Positions 36,096-44,931 of a stretch of DNA of 55,000 bases are shown piece after piece (position 1 is the stretch's first letter; every line of letters starts with the position of its first letter). The notes beneath the pieces were generated by a model, which was not told the origin of the DNA, did no database searches, and was given only the letters and a program-made list of their open reading frames with translations. The stretch spans positions 1-55,000 of the forward strand of contig JADJQA010000030.1 in the NCBI GenBank assembly GCA_016712985.1, in the 5' to 3' direction. This DNA comes from Sulfuritalea sp. (GTDB taxonomy: Bacteria > Pseudomonadota > Gammaproteobacteria > Burkholderiales > Rhodocyclaceae). The position numbers and the translations under genes are program-made.

Positions 36096-36215
36096 CCCGT
36101 CATTCGGGCTTTGACCCCGGATCAAGTCCGGGGCAGGCTCCGGAATCCAGTGGCACACCGCTGGATTCCGGCTTTCGCCGGAATAGCCTGCCCCGGACTC
36201 GATCCGGGGACGAAT
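36096..36215. repeat. nested REP-type palindromes
   Basis: GTCATTCGGGCTTTGACCCC at the left, CCGGATCAAGTCCGGGGCAG in the centre-left, then TGGATTCCGGCTTTCGCCGG and CCCCGGACTCGATCCGGGG. Several stems can form. It fills most of the gap between the second WS/DGAT gene and the next hydrolase and may end or stabilise transcripts. Confidence 0.8.
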
Positions 36216-36260
36216 CCATCGATTGCCGCCAACGTGACTACTTGCTAGGCTGGGGCCGCC

Positions 36261-37175
36261 ATGTCGCAGCCCATGCACATAGAATACGAATCGCTCGGCG
36301 ACCCGGCGCACCCGGCGATTGTCCTGATCATGGGGCTCGGCATGCAGTTGACGGGCTGGCCGGACGACTTCTGTTACGGGCTGGTGGCGCGCGGCTACCG
36401 CGTGCTGCGCTTCGACAACCGCGATTGCGGACTTTCCGGGCGCGGGCCGCGCGGCAAGCGTGCCAATCTGGTGCTCGCCATGGCTGCCGCGGCGCTCCGC
36501 CTGCCGGTGCGCACGCCCTACACGCTGGAGGACATGGCCGGCGACGCTCTCGGCCTGATGGACCGCCTGGGAATCGAACGCGCGCACATCGTCGGCGTGT
36601 CGATGGGTGGCATGATCGCGCAGGTGCTTGCCGCGCGCTTCCCTGGGCGGGTGTTGAGCCTGACCTCGATCATGTCGTCTTCCGGCAACCGGCGCGTCTC
36701 GCGGCCCAGCAAACAGGCGCGCAAAGTGCTGCTGAGCCGGCCCGCCGACCCCAAGGATCCCGAATCGGTGATCGACTACATGGTGGAGATGTTCGGCGTG
36801 ATCGGCAGCCCCGCCTACCCGTCGTCCACCGAGGAACTGCGCCAGCGCCTGGGGCACAGCGTGCGCCGCGCCTACGAACCGGCCGGCACCGCGCGCCAGT
36901 TGCTCGCGGTGATCGCCTCGGGCGACCGGCGCAAGCTGCTGCGCACCATCGGTGCGCCGACGCTGGTGATCCACGGCGCCTGCGACCCGCTGGTGCCGCC
37001 GGCCGCCGGCCGCGATACCGCGGCGCAGATTCCCGGCGCCACGCTGCTGGTGATCGAGGGCATGGGCCACGATCTGCCGGCCGCGCTGCTGCCGCGCCTG
37101 GTGCAGGTCATCGCCGATCATTGCGATCGCAGCGCCGCCGCGCCGCGGGCGCCAGCCGGCCAGGCCCGATCATGA
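36261..37175 (+). CDS. alpha/beta hydrolase
   Basis: A 304-residue soluble hydrolase of the haloperoxidase/esterase type: IVLIMGLGMQLTGWPDDFC, VLRFDNRDCGLSGRG, nucleophile Ser114 in VGVSMGGMIAQVLA, acid in LVIHGACDPLVPP, and catalytic His in IEGMGHDLPAALLP. ATG 36261 begins MSQPMHIEYESLGD. It overlaps the following MFS gene by ATGA. Aclacinomycin-methylesterase-like proteins share this sequence style. The substrate is unknown. Confidence 0.88.
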   Translation: MSQPMHIEYESLGDPAHPAIVLIMGLGMQLTGWPDDFCYGLVARGYRVLRFDNRDCGLSGRGPRGKRANLVLAMAAAALRLPVRTPYTLEDMAGDALGLMDRLGIERAHIVGVSMGGMIAQVLAARFPGRVLSLTSIMSSSGNRRVSRPSKQARKVLLSRPADPKDPESVIDYMVEMFGVIGSPAYPSSTEELRQRLGHSVRRAYEPAGTARQLLAVIASGDRRKLLRTIGAPTLVIHGACDPLVPPAAGRDTAAQIPGATLLVIEGMGHDLPAALLPRLVQVIADHCDRSAAAPRAPAGQARS

Positions 37176-38350
37176 CGCCCGTCGGCCTCACCTTCTCGAT
37201 AATCCAGTTCCTGTTCGTCACCTGCTGGACGGTGTATGTCATTTTCCTGCCGCAATTGGCGGAGCAGGCCGGCATCGAAAAGCGTTGGGTGATTTTCATC
37301 CTGATGGCCGACCAGGTGGTATTCGCGCTGATGGATTATTCCATGGGCGTGGCGGCGGACCGGGTCCTGCGCGGCGCTGGCCGCCTGGGGCCGCTGCTGG
37401 TGTGGGCCACCGCAATCTCCTGCGGCGCCTTCCTGTTGCTGCCTTTCCTCGCCCCCACGGGCTCGGCGGCGCTGTTCCTCGTGGGGCTGCTGGTCTGGGC
37501 GATGACCTCGTCGGCCCTGCGCGCGCCGCCGATGGTGATGCTGGGAAAGTATGCGCCGGCGCCGACCATCCCTTGGGTGTCGACCCTGACGCTGTTCGGC
37601 ATGGGACTCGCCGGCGCGTTTGCGCCCTACCTGACCGTCAGCCTGCGCGGCGTCGATCCGCGGCTGCCGTTTGCGCTGTCCTCGATCGCCCTGGTCGCCG
37701 CGGTCAGCGGCCTGTTGTGGGCGGAGAAGCACCTGCAGCGGGAAGTCGCGGCGGAGGCGGCAACGACCAGGCCAGTGGGCCAGGATGTCCTGCTGTTTTT
37801 TTGCCGCCGTGGCCCTGCTGGGCCTCGGCTACAGTGCATTTCGCTGAACTCCGCGCCGCTGTATCCGCGTTTTGCCAAGCCGGCCGACCTTGAATATCTG
37901 ATGCCTGTATTCTGGATCGGCTTCAACCTGCTGATCTTTCCCGCGTGCCGGGCCAACGAGCGCTTCGGCGGCGTTGTCGTGATGGCGGCTGGCAGCATGG
38001 TCGGCGCGATCGCCTCGTGGCTGAGCGCCGCGGCGCCGTCGCTCGAAGCGCTGCTGGTCCTGCAATTCCTTACGGGCGGCGCCTGGGCGGCGGTGCTGAT
38101 GAGCGCGATGACCGCGGCTATCGCCATCGGCCATGTCGGGCGCGAAGGCGCCGCGACCGGCGGCCTGTTCTCCCTGCTGGCCATCGCCACCCTGGCGCGC
38201 ATCGTGCTGGTGGCGACGCAGTTGACCAAGGATCCGGCGGTCAGCGCGATGCTGGTCTGGGTTCCCGCAGCAACGTGGGTAGGCGCGGGCCTGCTGCTGG
38301 CATGGCTAATCCTGCGGCAGTCGGGCTTGGCGCGGCAAAGCGCTTCGTGA
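37172..38350 (+). CDS. MFS transporter with local frame excursion
   Basis: About 392 residues and 12 predicted membrane helices. No signal for substrate specificity. Between about 37790 and 37845 the open frame reads a non-membrane stretch (FFCRRGPAGPRLQC), whereas the neighbouring frame reads a proper helix (LLFFAAVALLGLGY). A T run at 37796-37802 is probably one base too long, and bases are missing near 37830-37845, so two opposite indels keep the gene open while garbling one helix. It is coupled to the alpha/beta hydrolase upstream and its end overlaps the tail of the dusC-like gene on the other strand. Confidence 0.8.
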   Translation: MTPVGLTFSIIQFLFVTCWTVYVIFLPQLAEQAGIEKRWVIFILMADQVVFALMDYSMGVAADRVLRGAGRLGPLLVWATAISCGAFLLLPFLAPTGSAALFLVGLLVWAMTSSALRAPPMVMLGKYAPAPTIPWVSTLTLFGMGLAGAFAPYLTVSLRGVDPRLPFALSSIALVAAVSGLLWAEKHLQREVAAEAATTRPVGQDVLLFFCRRGPAGPRLQCISLNSAPLYPRFAKPADLEYLMPVFWIGFNLLIFPACRANERFGGVVVMAAGSMVGAIASWLSAAAPSLEALLVLQFLTGGAWAAVLMSAMTAAIAIGHVGREGAATGGLFSLLAIATLARIVLVATQLTKDPAVSAMLVWVPAATWVGAGLLLAWLILRQSGLARQSAS

Positions 38351-39316
38351 GCGCGCCGCCGTTCGCGACGATGCCCTGGCGCGCCAACAGCGGATCGATC
38401 TCGGCCGCCCGTCGCGCTTCACGGATTTCGCCAAACAGCCGTCCGGCCTGCGGATAGCCGCGCTGCATCAGGCCCAGCCACTGCTTGAGGCGGCCGGGCG
38501 ATTGCTGCGGGTAACCTGTCCTGCGCCCGAATCCAGAACGCGGCGATCATCTGCTTGATTTCTTCCCAGTCGGCGTCAGCTCGGGTGTTCCTCGCCTCCG
38601 TTGCGGATGCGCCGCGCCAGCAATGGATCGGCCACCGCACCGCGGCCGAGCATGACATCCGCGCAACCGGTGACCGCGCGGATGTTGCGGTAGTCGGCGA
38701 CGTTCCACACCTCGCCGTTGGCGATGAGCGGCAGCCTTACCACCTCGCGGATGCGCGCAATACATTCCCAGCGCACCAGCGGCCCGTAGCCGTCGGCCTT
38801 GGTGCGCGCATGCACCACCAGTTCCTGTACGCCGCCGGCCTCCAGGGCCAGCGCGCAATCCAGCGCACGCTCGGCGTCCTCGATGCCGAGGCGCATCTTG
38901 GCCGTCACCGGGATCGCTGGCGGCACGGGCGCGCGGCGCACGGCGCTGGCGATGCGTTGCAGCAGTTCGGGTTCCTCGAGCAGCGCCGCGCCGCGATGGC
39001 GATTCACCAGCGGCGTCGGGCAGCCGAAATTCAGGTCGATGCCGGAAGGTTTCAGCAGCGCCAGGTGGGCGGCATTGGCGGCCAGCAGCGCCGGATCGGA
39101 GCCGAGCAACTGGATGCGCACCGGCGTGCCGTTCGCGGTGCGCGAGGCGTGCTTCAGCTCGGGACTCAGGCGGGTGTAGCAGGAATGCGGCAGCACCGTG
39201 GTGGTGACGCGGACGAACTCGGTCACGCACCAGTCGTAGCCGCCGGCCGCGGTCAGCACCGAACGCAGCACGTCGTCGGCGAGGCCCTCCATTGGAGCGA
39301 GGACGATGCGGCTCAA
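38241..39316 (-). CDS. dusC: tRNA-dihydrouridine synthase, DusC-like, frameshifted
   Basis: FMN enzyme reducing uridine in tRNA. It starts at TTG 39316 (overlapping TTGA with the upstream gene) as SRIVLAPMEGLADDVLRSVL. TIM-barrel motifs: LNFGCPTPLVNRHRGAALL with the catalytic Cys, AKMRLGIEDAE, VVHARTKADGYGPLVRWE, NGEVWN and GCADVMLGRGAVADPLL. The frame breaks near 38576-38600 and near 38515-38522; the C-terminal helical domain continues as DWEEIKQMIAAFW, then LKQWLGLMQRGYPQAGRLFGEI. DusC modifies U16 in E. coli. The true end is uncertain because the last frame runs into the MFS gene. Confidence 0.8.
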
Positions 39317-41244
39317 CGCGCGACCGGTGGATGTTGATTTGTCGGCCCTTCTTCATCTTGCCGATGACGTGCATTTCGCATTTCTTGCAGTCGAAGCGCA
39401 GCGTGAGCTTTTCCTTGCCGTTGACCAGCGTCATCGGGTCGGGACGGATGCCCTGTCCCTTGGCTTCCTTGGGGCAGAGGTTGAAGCTGTAGCGCAGGCA
39501 GTGGCGCGTGATCATCAGCGAGACCTCTCCCTTCTCGCTGTTGGCCTCATACGCATCGGCTATCAGCATTACGCCATGCTCCTGATAGAAGGCGCGGGCA
39601 GCGCTGTTGAGCACGTTGCCGAGGTAGGAAAGTTCGTTTTCCGGATACGCCACCGGCGGCTCGACCGGCGCGGCGCGCGGCGGGCGCTGGCAAGCCGCGG
39701 CACGCGCTGCCACCAGCGCGGCCACCGCATCGCGGCGCAGGGCGTTGACCGCGGCGGCGGGCAGGAACCAGGGTTGGGAGATCTTCTGGACGATTTCGGC
39801 CGCGATGAAATCGGTGCCGCCGAGCTTGCCGAGCGCCTCGCCCAAGGCCACCGCGGCGCGCTCGGCATTCTGCGCCGGTTGCCTGGCGTGGGCCAGTGTC
39901 GCACCGGTCGTGATGCCGTCCTCGTCGGTCAGTTGCAGCGCAAAGCCTGCGGGCGCTTCGCCGAACTGCATGCGGACCTGGATGCGCCGCTCGGCGGATC
40001 TCTTCGCCAGCAGGCGCTCGAATTCCTGGTCGCGGTTGCGGTAGAGCACCATGCCGACGGCGAGATCCTCCGGCATCTCGTTGGGAACAGGCGCCTGCCT
40101 TCGGCGCGATTGATGCGCAGGCCGACCAGGTCGCGGTGGGCATCAAAGTAGCTCAGGCCGTCGCCGTTGTGAAGCGGCGCCGATGCGGCGACTTCGAACC
40201 AGTCGGGAGCGATGCGGCTGATCTCGCCGATCGGCTCGCCCGAAAACTTCGGCGTGTCGAACGCGCCGATGTCGGCCTGGCGCTGATTGACGAAGTAATC
40301 CGTGGCGCCGCGGTTGAAGGTCTTTTCCGGACGCGGTGTGAAGGTAAAGGTACAACGCCCGGACGAGGCACGCCGATATTCGGGTGACTGTTCGAGGAAC
40401 GCATCGAGCAGCCCGCGGGAGTGCGCCGTGATGCTCTTGACATAGGAGAGGTCTTTCAGCCGCCCTCGATCTTGAAGGAGCGGATGCCGGCTTCGATGAG
40501 CTGGCGCAGGTTGGCGCTCTGGTCGTTGTCCTTCATCGACAGCAGGTGCTTTTCGTGGGCGACGATGCGTCCGGCTTCGTCTTCCAGCGTGTAGGGCAGG
40601 CGGCAGGCCTGCGAGCATTCGCCGCGATTGGCGCTGCGCCCGGTGTGGGCGTGGCTGATGTAGCACTGGCCGCTGTAGGCGACGCATAGCGCGCCATGGA
40701 TGAAGAACTCGAGTACAGCCGGCGCCGCACTTCTTCCCTCTCCCTCAGGGAGAGGGGCCGAGGGAGAGGGTCGAGCGAGCGTCAATCCATCCGATATCTT
40801 CGCGATTTCCTTCAGCGTCAGCTCGCGCGCCAGCACGAGCTGCGAGAAGCCTACATCCTGCAGGAAGCGCGCCTTTTCGAGCGTGCGGATATCGGTCTGG
40901 GTGCTGGCGTGCAACTGGATCGGCGGCAGGTCGAGCTGCAACAGGCCCATGTCCTGCACGATCAGCGCATCTACTCCGGCTTCGTATAACTGCCAGGCCA
41001 TGCGCCGCGCCTCGTTGAGTTCGTCGTCGCGCAGGATGGTGTTCAGCGTGACGAATACCTTCGCGAAATAGCGGTGCGCGTGCGCCGCCAGCCGCTCGAT
41101 GTCGGCGATGCCGTTACCGGCATTGGCGCGCGCGCCAAAGGCCAGGCCGCCAATGTACACCGCATCCGCGCCATGGTTGATCGCCTCGATGCCGAAGTCG
41201 GCGTTTTTGGCGGGGGCCAGGAGTTCGAGGGTGGTGGGTTTCAT
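39313..41244 (-). CDS. rlhA: U32 peptidase-like 23S rRNA hydroxylation protein RlhA (YdcP), frameshifted
   Basis: About 640 residues, matching E. coli RlhA end to end (compared from memory). N-terminal U32 part: LELLAPAKNADFGIEAINHGADAVYIGG, ALIVQDMG, LHASTQTDIRT, GALCVAYSGQCYISHAHTGR (conserved Cys), NRGECSQACRLPY. Breaks lie near 40459-40462 (one C missing; expected SFKIEGRLKDLSYVK) and 40083-40087 (one C missing; expected LFPNEMPEDL). C-terminal part: HCLRYSFNLCPKEA and FDCKKCEMHVIGKMKKG. A further shift may precede the stop at 39313. RlhA is needed for 5-hydroxycytidine in 23S rRNA. A palindromic insert adds about 20 residues near residue 155. Confidence 0.88.
40722..40785. repeat. in-frame REP-like insert inside rlhA
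   Basis: CTTCCCTCTCCCTCAGGGAG and AGGGGCCGAGGGAGAGGGTC form overlapping palindromes. They encode ARPSPSAPLPEGEGRSAAPA between 'EIAKISDGL' and 'VLEFFIHGALC', where E. coli RlhA (from memory) joins directly. The frame is kept. This is the clearest of the coding palindromes. Confidence 0.75.
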
Positions 41245-42410
41245 TTCCCGTTCACCAGCATTGCCGCGTTCGATGGGTTCATGGCTTCGACGTCATGTGC
41301 GAGCCGGAAGTCTTCTTCACCGGGGTAGATTACCAGCTTGCGTACCGGTGTCAGATCGGCGCAGGCCGCATGGAAGCCGCGTTCAAGTTTCGGGGCTAGG
41401 CTGCGCTTGATTTCGATGGCCCACAGATCACCGTTTGGCCAAGTCAGCAGCAGGTCGATTTCGGCGCCGCTGCTGCTGCGATAGAAATGGCCCTGCACGC
41501 CCTCGGGAGAGCAGGCGAGCAGGTTTTCGATCACGAAACATTCCCAGCTCTGTCCGACCACGGGGTGGGACAACAGGGTTTCCTTGTCGGCAATGCCGAG
41601 CAGGGCATGGACCAGGCCACTGTCACGCACAAGCACCTTGGGCGATTTCACCAATCGTTTGCCGAGGTTGGCGTGCCACGGCGGTAGCCGGCGGACCAGC
41701 AGCAGGTCGACCAGCAAGTCGAGGTAGGCTGCCGCCGTCTTGGCATCCACGCCGAGATTGCGCGCGAACTGGGTGGTGTTGAGCAGTCCGCCCTGATGGT
41801 GGGCCAGCATGCCCCAGAAACGGCGCAGGGTTTCGGCGGCGATGCGCGGACCGAACTGCGGAATGTCGCGTTCGAGGTAGCTGCGGATGAAATCCTGGCG
41901 CCAGCGCAGGCTGCGGGCCGCACCCGGCGCCAGCAGGCTTTCCGGGAAGCCGCCGCGCACCCATAGCTCGTCGGCGGCCAGATGGCGTGTTTCGAGCACG
42001 TTGAAGGGGCCAAGTTCCAGGTAGGCGATGCGCCCCGCCAGGGTTTCGCCGGATTGCTTGAGCAGGTCCAGCGATGCCGAGCCGAGAAGCAGGAAACGGC
42101 CGGCCGTTTTCCCCGCGCGTCGGCCCTTGTCGATCAGTCCGCGCAGCACCGGAAACAGGCCAGGGGCGCGGTGAACTTCGTCGAGGATCACCAGCTTGTC
42201 GACATGATCGCTCAGGTAAAGCTCTGCCTGGGCCAGTTTTCCCCGGTCCTGTTCCGATTCGAGATCGAGGTAAAGCGAAGGTCGTCCGGCGGCTTTGGCC
42301 ACTTCCAGCGCCAGAGTGGTCTTGCCCGCCTGGCGCGGGCCGAGCAGCGCCACCGCCGGCGAGTGGGCCAGCGAATCGATCAGAGTGGGAGCAAGTGAGC
42401 GAGAAATCAT
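41241..42410 (-). CDS. AAA-type ATPase with DUF4143 domain
   Basis: A 389-residue protein. Walker A ALLGPRQAGKTTLALEVA (about residue 25), Walker B KLVILDEVHRAP (about 85), sensor LLLGSASLDLL, and a C-terminal DUF4143 region with winged-helix features and the nuclease-like pattern GAEIDLLLTWPNGDLWAIEIKRS (D and E-x-K). The family is widespread and uncharacterised, with links to mobile DNA and toxin systems. ATG 42410 yields MISRSLAP; in-frame sequence to 42500 looks unlike the family. Its stop overlaps the rlhA start (ATGA). Confidence 0.85.
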   Translation of the reverse strand: MISRSLAPTLIDSLAHSPAVALLGPRQAGKTTLALEVAKAAGRPSLYLDLESEQDRGKLAQAELYLSDHVDKLVILDEVHRAPGLFPVLRGLIDKGRRAGKTAGRFLLLGSASLDLLKQSGETLAGRIAYLELGPFNVLETRHLAADELWVRGGFPESLLAPGAARSLRWRQDFIRSYLERDIPQFGPRIAAETLRRFWGMLAHHQGGLLNTTQFARNLGVDAKTAAAYLDLLVDLLLVRRLPPWHANLGKRLVKSPKVLVRDSGLVHALLGIADKETLLSHPVVGQSWECFVIENLLACSPEGVQGHFYRSSSGAEIDLLLTWPNGDLWAIEIKRSLAPKLERGFHAACADLTPVRKLVIYPGEEDFRLAHDVEAMNPSNAAMLVNGK

Positions 42411-42671
42411 CGATGCAATTATGGAGTGTCGTTCCGTGAATTGCAATGTTATTGCGGCGCGTGCCCGCCCCAGCCGGTAGCCGCGTTGTCGCTGGAGCAC
42501 TTGGTCACGCTTGCACGCCGGGCATTTCGGCAGACGAGATCATCGGATCCATCACGGCCTTGGGTTCCGGCGCCACCGGGCTCGATCTGGTGTTGCCTTT
42601 GAGCCGGGTTGCCAAAGGTTCGACGTTGTAGACGCGACGCAAGCTCCGCCGATGTGTAGGACTCCCTGCAG

Positions 42672-43354
42672 TCACGCCTGAAGGAACCGCTCGTCTCCAT
42701 GAGCCCAGCCGAGGTGAGCGGAGGCCATTTCTTGCCCTAGCGCTTATCAGTCGTCCAATCTCCGCAGTCTGTCCAAACAACTTCGCAAAGTCCGAGAAAT
42801 CGCCGAACCATTGATTTAGCGGGCTGAAGGAGTGAACAAGCATCACTGCGTGGCTTGCGCCGAAGCGCTCCGCTTCGATTACGGCGGAAGCTGTTCTGTG
42901 TAGGAGCTGGTAGCGAACCGAATCCGGTATCGGGCTTGAGAGCGCGAGGATGTCTGACAGATACGCCAGACGAGCATCCTTGCCCGGAGATGAGTCGAGC
43001 TTCCATTCGCCTATGGTCTTGTCAAAGGGCTCCTCGACCTTCCCTTCGACGGTGATGGAGATCAACCCGCTATCATTCTTGGCAAGAATCCATACGTCGT
43101 TCTGTGAAGGACGGGAGCCACCTGGTAACGGGACCTTCCATCCTCCATTCCGGGAAGATAAGCAGAGGTTCTGCCTTGACCAGAGACGGATGCTGAAAAA
43201 GCAGGGCTTGCACTTCTGGTGGGAAGCCATCCTGATCTTCCCAACTGTGGGCGAGGGTACGGGCAGAAAATCCGCGCGCCCAATGTTTCACCGGATCAGC
43301 CAGCAAGGTTTGCCAGCTATGAGGACCGCTTGAAGGAACGAAAATACGAGACAT
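42672..43354 (-). CDS. unrecognised protein B of MNT/HEPN island (~227 aa), frameshifted
   Basis: ATG 43354 follows AAGGAG and starts MSRIFVPSSGPHSWQTLLAD. The frame changes near 43125-43145 (after FPEWRMEG; continuing KVPLPGGSRPSQNDVWILAK) and near 42735-42737 (one extra G; continuing ARQEMASAHLGWAHGDERFLQA and a stop at 42672). The segment SGLISITVEGKVEEPFDKTIGEW contains an E-x-K pattern on a predicted strand, and YQLLHRTASAVIEAERFGA is a likely helix. This recalls PD-(D/E)xK nucleases, but I cannot claim membership. Lower GC than the window. It is last in the four-gene minus-strand island. Confidence 0.65.
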
Positions 43355-43380
43355 ATATTCTCCTTGGATTTTCCTGAGTA

Positions 43381-43949
43381 CTACTGAACAGCTTGCCCTC
43401 GCCAGAAACCAGCGCAGCGAAACAAATGAGTCACTTCCGCAACAATCGGTACAGTGTCGATCTCCGCCATGAGAACGTCTCCGATAGTCCTGCACTCAAT
43501 GTGCGTCGGCTGCTCCATGTTCCAGACAACAAGAACGGTGGCCCGAGGTTTATCGAGCCAACGGAAGAAATAAGCTACACCGGCCTCAACGCTCCCATAC
43601 CAGTACTCGTCGAACTCAACTCCAGTGGCTTGTGTTTCACCAAACATTTCGAGCCACGATTCGATTGGCACGAGCCGCTCGCTACCCTTTATCGGCGATG
43701 GCGGGAAGGCGGCGTCAGTTTCGGTGTCGTTAGACGGCAGAGTCATGACTCGAGGAACCGAAGAGAGCATTGGACCAAAGGGATCGGTCCCCTGTAGCTG
43801 CGCGAAACCGGGAATAGACCACGATTTGACAGGCGGCGAGCCTTTCCATCCAGCGCTGTCGCGGCGCGTAGGTTTCGCAGGTTTTCACGTGCGATCCCAT
43901 CCGAGCCGCTGCCGTGCAGTCGCTCGACGAGAACCGCAAGATCGGTCAT
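43381..43949 (-). CDS. unrecognised protein A of MNT/HEPN island (~189 aa), frameshifted
   Basis: ATG 43949 overlaps the HEPN stop (ATGA) and begins MTDLAVLVERLHGSGSDGIA. One frame change near 43805 leads to FAQLQGTDPFGPMLSSVPRV, LVPIESWLEMFGETQ, FDEYWYGSVEAGVAYFFRWL and IVAEVTHLFRCAGFWRG at the end. The total length, 569 bases, is one short of a multiple of three, as expected for a single deleted base. I do not recognise a family. Coupled translation with HEPN suggests a shared function. Confidence 0.6.
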
Positions 43950-44334
43950 TGGGCTTTCGCCACCAGCGTCTCCGCCCAGGCCAGTGTGCGGGTCGCGATC
44001 TGATCGGCTTCCTCCCTTGTCAGGAGCGAAATCGCCTCGTCGTAGCGGAGCTCCACCGCAAAGGGGTAAGGCGTTGGAGTTCCGCCGCTGTGAAGGGTGG
44101 CGCAATGCCGGCGCTGGTGAGCAGATTGGTCAGTTCCCCAAGGTCATGCGTGTAGCGAAAATAAACCTGGTTGGCTGTCATTGCCGCCTTGAGGGATTTC
44201 TCGACGCATTGCTGGGCGTGAAAGCAGATGGGAGCAATCTGCGCCTCCGGGTGGGAAGTCAAAATCGCGCAGGTCTGGTAATCGCGCCGAGCCAGGCGCA
44301 CCAGTCGTCGCGCTTCGTCAATGTATGGCGTCAT
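43946..44334 (-). CDS. HEPN-domain protein (putative toxin of MNT/HEPN pair), frameshifted
   Basis: About 129 residues from ATG 44334 (MTPYIDEARRLVRLARRDYQ). The HEPN core is ICFHAQQCVEKSLKAAMTANQ and RYTHDLGELTNLLTSAG; the C-terminal helix FAVELRYDEAISLLTREEAD lies in another frame. One G (plus strand) is missing at 44070-44073; restoring it joins LQRLTP to FAVELRY. HEPN proteins often act as RNases, but the R-x4-6-H motif is not clear here. It overlaps the MNT gene upstream by 17 bases and the next gene by ATGA. Confidence 0.82.
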
Positions 44335-44647
44335 GCAACACCTTGCCATCCATGCGCGCCTCGAAGAGGATGGTGCCGGGAACCTGGCTGCGGCGCTCGA
44401 ACTCGGTTAACGCGTAGAGCAGCAGGTCGACGCCGACACCAGGCGCGACGCGGCCCAATGCCTCGCGCAATCGCAAGTATTCGCCGGGCTTGTCGGTAAG
44501 CTCGCGTTCCACCACCATCAGATCGAGGTCCGACCCCTCAACCGCGGTACCGCGCGCATAAGAACCAAAAACGATCACCCGGCTCGGCGAACTGGCTGCC
44601 GCGGCAAGGCGGGCCGCCGCGGCGCGGATGGTTTGCATGTCCAGCAT
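44318..44647 (-). CDS. MNT-type nucleotidyltransferase (putative antitoxin)
   Basis: A 109-residue minimal nucleotidyltransferase. The motif GSYARGTAVEGSDLDLMVV fits GSx10DxD, with a third acidic position in GVDLLLYAL. It starts at ATG 44647 after GGAGGC. In characterised MntA-HepT pairs the MNT protein AMPylates the HEPN toxin to silence it; the same order and overlap are seen here, so the role is inferred from that system. First gene of the island. Confidence 0.88.
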   Translation of the reverse strand: MLDMQTIRAAAARLAAAASSPSRVIVFGSYARGTAVEGSDLDLMVVERELTDKPGEYLRLREALGRVAPGVGVDLLLYALTEFERRSQVPGTILFEARMDGKVLHDAIH

Positions 44648-44931
44648 GGGAGCCTCCGGTCGATGATAGATGGATTGTACCGCGTGATCGGCTTGGTGCG
44701 GAACCGCCTCGGTTTGGCACTGCCTTTCCCGATCGGACTGCGCCATCCCCATTGGGACGACCTGTCCGCCGGTTGCGCACCAGCGCATCTTGATCGAGGA
44801 AACGCCCGGGGCCGCAGTTAGCGCGGAACTGATCCGGGTTTCAGGCGCGGTATCTTGCGCTCTTCAAAGTTTGGCGACGGACGCCACAATGCGCCTTGGA
44901 ACGACTGCTTCTGGGAGTATAGTTTCAGCCT

